The notes below the pieces were generated by a model. The model was not told the origin of the DNA, searched no databases, and saw nothing but the letters and a program-made list of their open reading frames with translations. A program made the position numbers and the translations under genes. Shown piece by piece: positions 15,997 to 24,549 of a stretch of 64,000 nt of DNA (position 1 is the stretch's first letter; each line of letters begins with the position of its first letter). Location of the stretch: positions 930,001-994,000 of the forward strand of contig CAVZYX010000005.1 in assembly GCA_963779645.1 (NCBI GenBank). The letters run 5' to 3'. Origin of the DNA: CALMBW01 sp963779645. Lineage in GTDB: Bacteria > Actinomycetota > CADDZG01 > WHSQ01.

Positions 15997-17240
15997 GCAT
16001 CACTCGAGAGCAGCTCCTGCAAAAGGTCGAAGCCGAGGGCCAAGGCGCCTACGTGGAATGGTTCGACGAGACCGAAGAGCGGATGGTCATCAACATGGGA
16101 CCGGTCCATCCCTCTACTCATGGAGTGCTTCGTCTCTATCTAGTGCTCGACGGCGAAACCGTCCTCGATTGTCAACCGGTCATCGGCTACCTGCACACAG
16201 GGATGGAGAAGGAGTGCGAGGACCAGACGTGGCGTGGGGCCGTCACGATCGTCACCCGCATGGATTACCTGGCCCCCTTCTTCAACGAACAGGCATATTC
16301 GCTCGCGGTTGAAGAGCTGTTAGCGCTCGAGGTTCCTCCACGCGGCAAGTACATCCGAACCTTGATGACGGAACTCAACCGTCTTTCGAGCCACCTCGTC
16401 TGCTATGGGACCCAAGGACTCGACATGGGAGCGATGTCTGCCATGTTCTACGGGTTCCGCGAGCGAGAGGTGATCCTCGACTTCTACGAGATGGTCACGG
16501 GACTTCGCATGAACAACGGGTACATCCTGCCCGGCGGTGTCTGGGAAGACCTTCCCGATGGATGGGATGTCGCTGCTAAGAGCATCGTCGAGATGATGAA
16601 GCCGCGGATCGACGAATACGAAGAGCTCATCTCCGAGAACCCGATCTTTCTGGAACGAACCAAGGGGATCGGTGTCATCAGCTCGGATGAGGCGTTGGAC
16701 CTTGGAGCAACCGGGCCGATCCTTCGTGCTACCGGTGTCGACTGGGATCTCCGACGCGATATGCCGTACGACGCGTTCGAGGATGGTTTCAACTTCTCGG
16801 TTCCTCTTGCCGCCGAAGGCGATGTCTATGCGCGGTACAAGGTGCGGATAGCGGAGATGCGCGAGTCGGTGAAGATCGTCGAGCAGGCTATCGACCGGAT
16901 GCCTGGTGGTGACTTCAAGAACATGGATCCGAAGATCACTCATCCGCCTCGTGCGGAACTGAATCGCTCGATGGAAGCAGTGATCCATCACTTCAAGCTG
17001 TCGACGCAGGGGTACACCGTTCCGACTGGCGAGGTGTATCGAGCGGTGGAGTCGCCCCGCGGCGAGCTGGGTGTGTACGCGGTTTCGGATGGAGGAACTT
17101 CCCCTTACCGATGCCACGTGAGGGACCCGTCATTCGTGAACCTTCAGACCCTTGGGCCGATGTCGAACGGGGGACTGGTCGCAGATCTCATAGCAACGAT
17201 CGCTTCGATCGACCCGATCATGGGCGGGGTTGACCGATGA
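15993..17240 (+). CDS. nuoD: NADH-quinone oxidoreductase subunit D
   Basis: The 415-residue 49-kDa subunit shows NMGPVHPSTHGVLRL, with the quinone-site His, then GYLHTGMEKECEDQTW and the C-terminal GELGVYAVSDGG and GGVDR. It lines the quinone cavity with NuoB. The ATG at 15993 overlaps the nuoC stop; the frame upstream of it is a shadow of nuoC. Confidence 0.97.
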   Translation: MSITREQLLQKVEAEGQGAYVEWFDETEERMVINMGPVHPSTHGVLRLYLVLDGETVLDCQPVIGYLHTGMEKECEDQTWRGAVTIVTRMDYLAPFFNEQAYSLAVEELLALEVPPRGKYIRTLMTELNRLSSHLVCYGTQGLDMGAMSAMFYGFREREVILDFYEMVTGLRMNNGYILPGGVWEDLPDGWDVAAKSIVEMMKPRIDEYEELISENPIFLERTKGIGVISSDEALDLGATGPILRATGVDWDLRRDMPYDAFEDGFNFSVPLAAEGDVYARYKVRIAEMRESVKIVEQAIDRMPGGDFKNMDPKITHPPRAELNRSMEAVIHHFKLSTQGYTVPTGEVYRAVESPRGELGVYAVSDGGTSPYRCHVRDPSFVNLQTLGPMSNGGLVADLIATIASIDPIMGGVDR

Positions 17241-17917
17241 CAAAGCGCGAACTAGCTGTGCTGGGAGATCTGATCGAAGAAGTCGATTCGATCCTCGCCA
17301 AGTACCCGAACAAGCGGTCGGCGACTTTGCCTCTGCTGTTCCTCTCTCAGTCTGTACAAGGTCATGTGACCGAAGAGGGGATGCGGGATGTCGCTCAGAT
17401 ACTCGAGCTCACGCCGGCAGAGGTCTTGAGCGTCGCAAGCTTCTACACGATGCTCAAGAAGTCGTCTACGGGTGAGTACCTGATCTCTGTGTGTCGCAAC
17501 ATCTCATGCACGCATCGAGGGGGCCGAAAGGTTCTCCAAGCTTTCGAAGACAAGCTTGGTGTGCCGGCTGGTGGGACGACCTCGGATGGTCGCTTCACTC
17601 TTGAGGCAGCCGAATGCCTGGCGACCTGCGATGGTGCCCCCAGCATGCAGATCAACTACGAGGATTTCTACAACGTTGCTCCGGGAGACGTTGCTGGTGT
17701 GGTCGACAAGCTCGCGGGTGGCCAGGGCGTGATGAGCGTCGTGGGCGCTCCGGTGAAGACGCACAAGGAGATCTCGCGAGAGGTTGCCCTAACGGGAACG
17801 ATGCACAAGATCGACGTCCGGCCGGCGACCGAACGAACCGTTGGTGGCGAATCCCCACCGGCCGATCTTGCGCCGGGAACCCGTCCGCAGGTTCCGGGAG
17901 TTGGATCCGATGGCTAA
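17237..17917 (+). CDS. nuoE: NADH-quinone oxidoreductase subunit E
   Basis: The 226-residue protein has the [2Fe-2S] N1a ligand set of thioredoxin-like NuoE: C-R-N-I-S-C followed later by E-C-L-A-T-C-D-G-A-P. It belongs to the NADH-oxidising module. A C-terminal extension of about 55 residues after VVDKLAGGQG is rich in Pro and charged residues and is not part of the core family. Confidence 0.95.
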   Translation: MTKRELAVLGDLIEEVDSILAKYPNKRSATLPLLFLSQSVQGHVTEEGMRDVAQILELTPAEVLSVASFYTMLKKSSTGEYLISVCRNISCTHRGGRKVLQAFEDKLGVPAGGTTSDGRFTLEAAECLATCDGAPSMQINYEDFYNVAPGDVAGVVDKLAGGQGVMSVVGAPVKTHKEISREVALTGTMHKIDVRPATERTVGGESPPADLAPGTRPQVPGVGSDG

Positions 17918-19268
17918 ACCTCAAGAAACCTTGATGGTCATGAAGAGACTTCGCGAGTTCGACGACTCGTGGAGTTACAAGCGGTACATGGACACGGGCG
18001 GTTATGCCGCGGCGAAGGAAGCAGTTACGAACGTGTCGTCCGCAGACCTGATCGAGTTGATCAAGACGTCTGGTCTGCGCGGCAAGGGTGGCGCCGGTTT
18101 CCCCACTGGGATGAAGTGGTCGTTCGTTCCCAAGGAGGTCTTTCCGAAGTACGTCGTTATCAACCACGACGAAGGTGAGCCTGGCACTTTCAAAGACCGC
18201 GAACTGTTGGAGCGGGATCCGCATCAGCTGATCGAGGGAATCATCATCGCGGCGTGGGCGGTGGGAGCCAACAAGGCCTTCGTCTACTGCCGTGGCGAGT
18301 TCGCTCTAGGCGCTCGCAGGTTGGATGAAGCACTAGCCGACGCTTACGACCAAGGGATCCTGGGCCAGGGGATATTCGGGTCGAAGTTCGATCTGGACAT
18401 CATCGTCCACCGCGGAGCCGGCGCCTACATCTGTGGTGAGGAGTCCGCTCTCCTCGATTCGTTGGAGGGGTTCCGGGGCCAGCCACGACTCAAGCCTCCG
18501 TTCCCGGCGATCAAAGGTCTCTACGGACAACCAACCGTTATCAACAACACCGAAACGATCTCGACCTTGCCGCACATCGTTGCCAACGGTGTCGACTGGT
18601 TCAAGCAGTGGGGAACCGAGAAGTCGCCCGGAACGAAGATGATGTCGGTGTCGGGTCACGTCAATGCTCCGGGGAACTACGAAGTGCCCTACGGGATCCT
18701 CCTCGGAGAAATCCTCGAACTCGCCGGCGGGATGACCGATGGTCGACCGGTTAAAGCCGTCATCCCCGGGGGCGCAAGCGCTCCGCTCCTTACAGATCTG
18801 AACGTGCCGATGGACTTCGAGTCGCTGAAGGAAGCCGGCACGATGCTGGGGTCCGGCGCGATCGTCTTCATGGACGACACGACGTGCATGGTTCGGAACG
18901 CGCTGCTCACCGCTCATTTCTTCGAGCACGAATCGTGTGGGAAATGCACGCCGTGCCGCGAGGGGACCTGGTGGAAGGTAAAGATCCTCGAGCGGATCGA
19001 ACACGGCGAGGGTCGCCAGGAAGACCTCGACCTTCTCTTGGACATCTGCGATTCCATGGACGGCAAGTGCTTCTGCCCGCTCGGTGACGCGTCTTCGTGG
19101 GCCGTTCGAAGCAACGTGAAACTGTTCTGGCAAGAGTTCGAGCAGCACGTAGCAGAGGGACGCTGTTCGTTCGATCACGAAGCAGACATGCTCGTCGGTG
19201 CGCACACCGGCCGTGGCGACGGGTTCGCCGGCCCCCAGAACGCCGGGCTCGGGGAGACCGGTGAATGA
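17910..19268 (+). CDS. nuoF: NADH-quinone oxidoreductase subunit F
   Basis: This 452-residue flavoprotein binds FMN and NADH through GLRGKGGAGFPTGMKWSF and YVVINHDEGEPGTFKDRE, and holds cluster N3 through ESCGKCTPCREGT and the later Cys in GKCFCPLGD. It takes hydride from NADH. It starts at ATG 17910, eight bases inside nuoE, and overlaps nuoG by four bases. Confidence 0.97.
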   Translation: MAKPQETLMVMKRLREFDDSWSYKRYMDTGGYAAAKEAVTNVSSADLIELIKTSGLRGKGGAGFPTGMKWSFVPKEVFPKYVVINHDEGEPGTFKDRELLERDPHQLIEGIIIAAWAVGANKAFVYCRGEFALGARRLDEALADAYDQGILGQGIFGSKFDLDIIVHRGAGAYICGEESALLDSLEGFRGQPRLKPPFPAIKGLYGQPTVINNTETISTLPHIVANGVDWFKQWGTEKSPGTKMMSVSGHVNAPGNYEVPYGILLGEILELAGGMTDGRPVKAVIPGGASAPLLTDLNVPMDFESLKEAGTMLGSGAIVFMDDTTCMVRNALLTAHFFEHESCGKCTPCREGTWWKVKILERIEHGEGRQEDLDLLLDICDSMDGKCFCPLGDASSWAVRSNVKLFWQEFEQHVAEGRCSFDHEADMLVGAHTGRGDGFAGPQNAGLGETGE

Positions 19269-21904
19269 ATAAGCCGGAGCCCCGTTCCGACGGTCTCGCC
19301 GATGTGACGATCAACGGTGCGAAGGTCACAACATCGCAGGGCAGGCTCCTGATCGACCTCGCCGAGGAGATCGGGGTCTTCGTTCCTCGCTTCTGCTACC
19401 ACCCGGGGATGCAGTCGGTCGCCGTCTGCCGGATGTGTCTCGTGAAGGTCGAGGGGATGCCGAAGCTGCAGCCGGCGTGTGCTACCCCGGTTGCCGATGG
19501 GATGGTCGTCGAGACTGCCGCTGAAGAGGCTGTCGATGCCCAAGAAGCGATGCTCGAGTTCCTGCTCATCAACCACCCGCTCGATTGTCCGATCTGCGAT
19601 CGTGCCGGCGAATGTCCGCTACAGGACCAGACGTACAAGCATGGACCCGGCTCCTCCCGCTACGTCGAAGAGAAGCGTCACTACGACAAGGCTCTCGAGA
19701 TCTCCGAACTCGTCGTTCTGGATCGCGAGCGTTGCGTTCTTTGTTGGCGTTGCGTGCGCTTCTCGGATGAGATCGCCGGAGACGCATTCATTCAGCTTGT
19801 CGACAGAGGCGACGGAACGCAGATCCTGAACTTCAAGGACGATCCTTTCGACAGCTACTTCTCCGGGAACACGATCCAGATCTGTCCGGTCGGGGCATTG
19901 ACGAGCAAGCCCTACCGTTTCGTCAGTCGCCCGTGGGACCTCGATACCGCGCCGAGCGTTTGCGACCACTGCTCTGTTGGTTGCCCGATCACCAATGAAT
20001 CTCGTTCTGACAATCTCGTTCGCAGGCAGGCATTGCCCAACGAGCAGGTCAACGATTTCTGGATCTGCGACAAAGGCCGCTTCGCCTACCACTACGCGAG
20101 CGCGGAGGACCGACTCGAGATGCCTCTCGTTCGAGAAGGTAGCGACTTCCGACAGATGGGCTGGGCGGACGCCGTCGAGAAAGTGGCGAGTTCGCTCAAA
20201 GGCAAGAAGGTGGGAGTTATCGCCGGAGGACACCTGACCACCGAAGACGCTTACGCCATCGGCAGGTTGGCCAAAGAGGTGATCGGAACTCGAGATGTCG
20301 ACTCCCGCATCCAAGACTCAGGAGCCGCGTACGAGCTTGTTGCCGAGGGATTCGGTGTCGCGGGTTCCACCGCCACGATGGACGATCTCAGGGCCGCCGA
20401 CACGGTCGTTTGGATCGGCCCCGATCCCAAAGAAACGTTGCCGGTCCTCTATCTCCATCTCCACACCGGTGTGCGTGACAGACAACAGAAGCTGATCTCG
20501 GTCTCACCACGCTGGATCTCTCTAGACACCTATGCGTCGAAGGTCGTCGGCGTCATGCCTGGGGCAGAGGCCGGGCCTATCGCTGATCTAGCGTCGGAGC
20601 TCGAGGGCACCACGGTCATCTGCTGGAGCCCCACCTCCGCCGGCCGCGACGAGACCTCATCTTTGAAAGCAGCCCTCGATCTCGCTGCCAGTTCTGGAGC
20701 GAAGGTGTTGATCTGTGCACCCCACAGCGGCTCGCAAGGGATGCTCGACATGGGAGTTCACCCAACACTCGACGCGGGCTACGCGGTCGCCGACACCCCG
20801 GGCCGCGACACCCGAGCCATCCTCGAAGCCGCCGCAGCGAAGGAGCTCGATGCCCTACTCATCTTCGGAGCCGACCCGATCGCGGACTTCCCCGACGCCG
20901 AACTGGCCAAGAGAGCATTGAACGCAGGCGTATTCACCGTGGTCATGGAACTCTTCCCCACAGAAACCGCACTTCTCGCAGACGTCGTTCTCCCATCCGT
21001 CGCCGCCTCGGAACGTGGCGGTACGTTCACCAACATCGAACGCCGACTCCAGAAACTCGAGCCATTGATGTCTCCCCCGGGCACCGCGATAGCCCCATGG
21101 AAAGCCTGCGAACTCATAGCAAAGTCACTCGGAGAATCGTGGAACTGGTCGTCGATCGCAGATGTCTGGAACGACATCCGAGCCAACGTCCCCACCCACA
21201 AAGAGATCCACCTGACCGCCCTAACCCAAGAGGCACCGGCCCCGAGCCCGTTCGACGAACACGGATTCTCAGGCGAGCACGCAAGCCCGTTGCACCGAGG
21301 AGGCCCGGGAGGCCAATATCCGAAAGGCCACCGCTCTGGAGCCCCCTTCCAAACAGGCCAGAACTGGCCCTTGTCCTGGGAGCTGCGAGCCTTCGAAGCC
21401 AAGCAACGCCCCGGGCTTATCCCGAGCATCGCTGAAGCTGCTGAACCGGCGGAACTCGACGTTCCGGAGGAAGCCTCCGCAGGAGCCTCCGCCCCCGAGA
21501 ACGCTCAACTTGATCCACAGAGTGAGTTGGAAAACGGCGGCGGCGACGAGGACCGCGACGGAGGAACGGCGATTCCGACGGCCCCCGGGCCAGAGGGAAA
21601 CACGTTCAAGCTGCTGACCCAGCGGCTCATCTATGACGAGGGCGCGATGGTGTCTCGCTCTGCGGCGCTTCGCAACATTCAGGCGAAGCCCTTCGTGGAG
21701 CTGAACGATGAAGACGCTAAGGAACTTGGCATCGCCGACGGCGACATGGTTGTTGTGTCGGGTGCGGGTAACGAGTTTGAGGTGAAGGCGCGAGTCAATG
21801 GGATCGCTAAGGGTTGTGTGTTTCTTCCCTATGACCAGCGGGGGTTGAAGACCAACACGCTCATGGTTGGGGTGGATCCTGTTGTGGGGGTGAGGTTGGC
21901 GTGA
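19265..21904 (+). CDS. nuoG: NADH-quinone oxidoreductase subunit G
   Basis: The 879-residue protein contains the N-terminal [2Fe-2S] motif (FCYHPGMQSVAVCRMC), the His-ligated cluster (HPLDCPICDRAGEC), a further [4Fe-4S] set (RCVLCWRC...QICPVGA) and a N7-type motif (VCDHCSVGC with a distant Cys in WICDKGRF), then a molybdopterin-oxidoreductase-like domain. Between about residues 725 and 775 is a Glu/Ala/Gly-rich linker (PEEASAG to EDRDGG) that also occurs in the NuoI tail near 35226-35386. The final domain (KLLTQRLIYDEGAMVS to the end) is the MopB C-terminal beta-barrel. Confidence 0.95.
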   Translation: MNKPEPRSDGLADVTINGAKVTTSQGRLLIDLAEEIGVFVPRFCYHPGMQSVAVCRMCLVKVEGMPKLQPACATPVADGMVVETAAEEAVDAQEAMLEFLLINHPLDCPICDRAGECPLQDQTYKHGPGSSRYVEEKRHYDKALEISELVVLDRERCVLCWRCVRFSDEIAGDAFIQLVDRGDGTQILNFKDDPFDSYFSGNTIQICPVGALTSKPYRFVSRPWDLDTAPSVCDHCSVGCPITNESRSDNLVRRQALPNEQVNDFWICDKGRFAYHYASAEDRLEMPLVREGSDFRQMGWADAVEKVASSLKGKKVGVIAGGHLTTEDAYAIGRLAKEVIGTRDVDSRIQDSGAAYELVAEGFGVAGSTATMDDLRAADTVVWIGPDPKETLPVLYLHLHTGVRDRQQKLISVSPRWISLDTYASKVVGVMPGAEAGPIADLASELEGTTVICWSPTSAGRDETSSLKAALDLAASSGAKVLICAPHSGSQGMLDMGVHPTLDAGYAVADTPGRDTRAILEAAAAKELDALLIFGADPIADFPDAELAKRALNAGVFTVVMELFPTETALLADVVLPSVAASERGGTFTNIERRLQKLEPLMSPPGTAIAPWKACELIAKSLGESWNWSSIADVWNDIRANVPTHKEIHLTALTQEAPAPSPFDEHGFSGEHASPLHRGGPGGQYPKGHRSGAPFQTGQNWPLSWELRAFEAKQRPGLIPSIAEAAEPAELDVPEEASAGASAPENAQLDPQSELENGGGDEDRDGGTAIPTAPGPEGNTFKLLTQRLIYDEGAMVSRSAALRNIQAKPFVELNDEDAKELGIADGDMVVVSGAGNEFEVKARVNGIAKGCVFLPYDQRGLKTNTLMVGVDPVVGVRLA
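21464..21564 (+). repeat. Shared linker module in nuoG (copy of nuoI2 module)
   Basis: CCGGAGGAAGCCTCCG (a small palindrome) starts the element and GAGGACCGCGACGGAGG ends it, 84 bases apart start to start. The same two strings occur in the same order, 78 bases apart, in the NuoI tail at 35226 and 35304. Both stretches encode disordered PEEASAG...EDRDGG sequence in the same reading frame. Confidence 0.7.
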
Positions 21905-23127
21905 CGGCTATCGCTGATTTCATCGGGGGGCCGGTCGTGGTTATCGCGATCGTTAAGTGTTTGGTGGCCTTCGTTGCTTTGCTCGTAACTACTTTGCTGG
22001 TGGTGTGGGCGGAGCGGAAAGTTATCGCCGATATGCAGTCGAGGGTGGGACCGAACCGATGGGGTCCTTTCGGCCTTCTTCAGACTTTGGCGGACGGGAT
22101 CAAGTTGTTCTTCAAAGAAGACTTCCGTCCGGCTCTGGGGGACAAGTGGACGTATGCGGCGGCTCCGTTACTGGCGATGGTTCCCTCGTTCCTGGCGTTC
22201 GCGGTGATCCCGTTCGGGGACGAAGTGACGGTTGCTGGCCATCGCGTGGACTTCATCGTTAGTGACCTGAACATCGGTCTGTTGTTCTTCCTCGCAGCGG
22301 GGTCGATCGGTGTTTACGGGATCGCTCTAGCCGGATGGTCTTCCGGTTCGAAGTACCCGCTCCTAGGAGCGGTCCGTTCCAGTGCACAGATGATCTCTTA
22401 CGAGATCGCGTTGGGTCTTTCGGTGATACCGGTCGTGCTGGTGTCGGGATCCCTTTCGACTAAGACGATCGTTGCGCAACAGGCCGGTTCGATCGAGAAC
22501 ATCACGTTCTTCGATGGGATCCCCGTTCTGGAACAGATCAGCCATGTGTTCGAGCATGTGCCCAACTGGTACATCTGGTCGCAGTGGCCGGCGTTCTTCA
22601 TCTTCCTGATCGCGGGGATCGCCGAAACGAGCAGAGCTCCGTTCGACCTGCCGGAGGCCGAGAGTGAGATCGTGGCCGGCTTCCACACCGAGTACAGCGG
22701 GATCCGGTTCGCTCTGTTCTTCCTTGGTGAGTACATCCACGTTGTCGTTATCTCAGCGATGGCCGTGACGCTGTTCTTCGGTGGCTGGCATGGACCTGCA
22801 TTCGACTTCCTACCGTGGTTGTGGCCGGTGTTCTGGTTCACGTTGAAGACAGGACTCTTCGTCTACCTCTTCGTGTGGTTGCGAGCGACGCTGCCGCGGA
22901 TGCGGTACGACCGACTCATGTGGCTGGGATGGAAGCGATTGATACCGGCAGGTCTGATCTGGATCTTCGTGACCGCGATCGTCAACACCGATAGCGTGTC
23001 GCGTAACTGGCGGCTCGCGACATTCGGCCTCTTGTTCTTGGTTGTCATGGTGTGGCTCGGTAAGGGCGATCCCCGACTAAGCGGTGCTTTGGTCCCGCAG
23101 AAGAGGAGGGTCGATGGCGCTGCCTGA
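21901..23127 (+). CDS. nuoH: NADH-quinone oxidoreductase subunit H
   Basis: This 408-residue membrane subunit has the conserved AERKVIADMQSRVGPNRWGPFGLLQTLADGIKLFFKED start region, the quinone-channel loop (ISYEIALGL) and TSRAPFDLPEAESEIVAGFHTEYSG. It connects the quinone cavity with the antiporter-like chain. Start is GTG overlapping the nuoG stop by GTGA. Confidence 0.97.
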   Translation: MTAIADFIGGPVVVIAIVKCLVAFVALLVTTLLVVWAERKVIADMQSRVGPNRWGPFGLLQTLADGIKLFFKEDFRPALGDKWTYAAAPLLAMVPSFLAFAVIPFGDEVTVAGHRVDFIVSDLNIGLLFFLAAGSIGVYGIALAGWSSGSKYPLLGAVRSSAQMISYEIALGLSVIPVVLVSGSLSTKTIVAQQAGSIENITFFDGIPVLEQISHVFEHVPNWYIWSQWPAFFIFLIAGIAETSRAPFDLPEAESEIVAGFHTEYSGIRFALFFLGEYIHVVVISAMAVTLFFGGWHGPAFDFLPWLWPVFWFTLKTGLFVYLFVWLRATLPRMRYDRLMWLGWKRLIPAGLIWIFVTAIVNTDSVSRNWRLATFGLLFLVVMVWLGKGDPRLSGALVPQKRRVDGAA

Positions 23128-23647
23128 GATCCTCACCGGCATGAAGGTCGTCGTTAAGAACGTCTTCAAGCGTAAGGACACCGTGTCCTATCCCGAAGTA
23201 AGACGGCGCCCCTTCCCTCGCTTCAAGGGCAGGCACGTTCTCGATCGTCATGAAGACGGTCTTGAGAAATGCATCGGGTGCGAACTATGTGCGGGGGCTT
23301 GTCCTGCGGACGCCATCTTGGTCGTGGGGGCTGAGAACACGCCGGATGCCCGCTTCTCCCCAGGCGAGAGATACGCGCAGATCTACCAGATCAACTATCT
23401 GCGGTGCATCTTCTGCGGTCTCTGCGTCGAAGCCTGTCCGACCGAAGCTCTCCTGATGTCGACGGAGTACGAGATCGCAGGTACCTCCCGGGAAGAGCTG
23501 ATCTTCACCAAGGAGAAGTTGGTTGTCGACTCTCCCATCGAGCGACACTGGAAGAACAAGAAGGAACTGCCGCCGGGCCTTCGTCTCGAAGGAGTCGAGG
23601 GCGGCCCTCCCAATCGCGCGGATGCGAGGACCGAGGTGAAGCCTTGA
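23114..23647 (+). CDS. nuoI: NADH-quinone oxidoreductase subunit I
   Basis: This 177-residue protein carries two complete [4Fe-4S] motifs, EKCIGCELCAGACPADAI and LRCIFCGLCVEACPTEAL (clusters N6a and N6b). Its length is normal for the family, in contrast to the paralogue in the second operon. ATG at 23114 is preceded by GAGGAGGG and lies 14 bases inside nuoH. Confidence 0.96.
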   Translation: MALPEILTGMKVVVKNVFKRKDTVSYPEVRRRPFPRFKGRHVLDRHEDGLEKCIGCELCAGACPADAILVVGAENTPDARFSPGERYAQIYQINYLRCIFCGLCVEACPTEALLMSTEYEIAGTSREELIFTKEKLVVDSPIERHWKNKKELPPGLRLEGVEGGPPNRADARTEVKP

Positions 23648-24234
23648 GCCTTGAAGTCGTCGTCTTCGGCGTGACTTTCGTCGTGGCGTTGGGCTCTTCG
23701 ATCGCGATGATCTTTGCGCGCAATGCAGTTCACGTAGCCCTGTTCCTTGTCGTGACCCAGGTCGCGCTTGCCGTGACTTTCCTCCTCCAAGGGGCATACT
23801 TCGTCGCCGCCCTCCAGGTGATCGTCTACGCCGGGGCGATCATGGTCCTCTTCCTTTTCGTGATCATGCTTCTGGGCGTCGACAAACGCGAGATCCTGAT
23901 CGAACCCCTTCCTGCCCAGCGCCCCTTGGCCATCGGGTTGGGCGCACTACTCGCAGCAGAGGTTGCCTACGTCGTCATCAAGGGCATCGATCTGATCGGA
24001 GACCGGTCCGATGCCATCCTGGCCATCAACGAGGAACCGGGTAACGTCCTCGCCATCGCGCGGCTGCTGTTCAGCCGGTACCTGCTGCCTTTCGAGGCGA
24101 CTTCGATCCTGCTGGTGGTTGCAGTGGTAGGCGTGATGGTTCTCACGAGGCGGATAAGCAGCGTCTCTGCGATGCAGGTCCCTGACACCCACGAGCAGAG
24201 CACAAGAGAGCGCACCAAGGAGATCACTGTATGA
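23644..24234 (+). CDS. nuoJ: NADH-quinone oxidoreductase subunit J
   Basis: This 196-residue, five-helix protein has FARNAVHVALFLVVTQVALA, the pi-bulge helix region VIVYAGAIMVLFLFVIMLLG and a C-terminal LLPFEATSILLVVAVVGVMVL. The TTG start at 23644 overlaps the nuoI stop (TTGA), in keeping with the coupling used throughout this operon. Confidence 0.94.
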   Translation: MSLEVVVFGVTFVVALGSSIAMIFARNAVHVALFLVVTQVALAVTFLLQGAYFVAALQVIVYAGAIMVLFLFVIMLLGVDKREILIEPLPAQRPLAIGLGALLAAEVAYVVIKGIDLIGDRSDAILAINEEPGNVLAIARLLFSRYLLPFEATSILLVVAVVGVMVLTRRISSVSAMQVPDTHEQSTRERTKEITV

Positions 24235-24539
24235 CCGAAGTCCCCCCCGGTTACTACCTTGCGCTGGCCGGCCTCATGTTCAGCGTCGGCGTGGTCGGAG
24301 CTTTGGTGCGTCGCAACGCGATCGTGATCTTCATGTTCATCGAGCTCATGCTCAATGCGGTGAACCTTGCGTTCGTTACCTTCGCTCGGATGCAAGGGAA
24401 CCTGGATGGTCAGGTGCTCGTCTTCTTCGTTCTGGTGGTCGCGGCCGCTGAGGTTGTGGTTGGGCTTGCGATCCTCGTGTCCATCTTCCGCAGACGTGCC
24501 TCCGCGAACGTCGACGATGTGAACCTGCTGCGGTGGTGA
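24231..24539 (+). CDS. nuoK: NADH-quinone oxidoreductase subunit K
   Basis: This 102-residue, three-helix protein has both buried glutamates of the proton path, in FMFIELMLNAVNLAFV and VAAAEVVVGLAILV. It begins at ATG overlapping the nuoJ stop (ATGA). Confidence 0.95.
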   Translation: MTEVPPGYYLALAGLMFSVGVVGALVRRNAIVIFMFIELMLNAVNLAFVTFARMQGNLDGQVLVFFVLVVAAAEVVVGLAILVSIFRRRASANVDDVNLLRW

Positions 24540-24549
24540 TGGGGACCTA

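Noticed and set aside
18333..19205. 290-codon minus-strand frame opposite nuoF
   Set aside because: nuoF motifs cover the plus strand fully; the opposite frame has no recognisable motif or ribosome-binding site and reflects high GC.
21264..21420. C-rich and A-rich stretch in nuoG as a possible foreign insertion
   Set aside because: Codon third positions shift, but the frame continues with plausible NuoG sequence (GGPGGQYPKGHRSGAPF); not enough to call an insertion.
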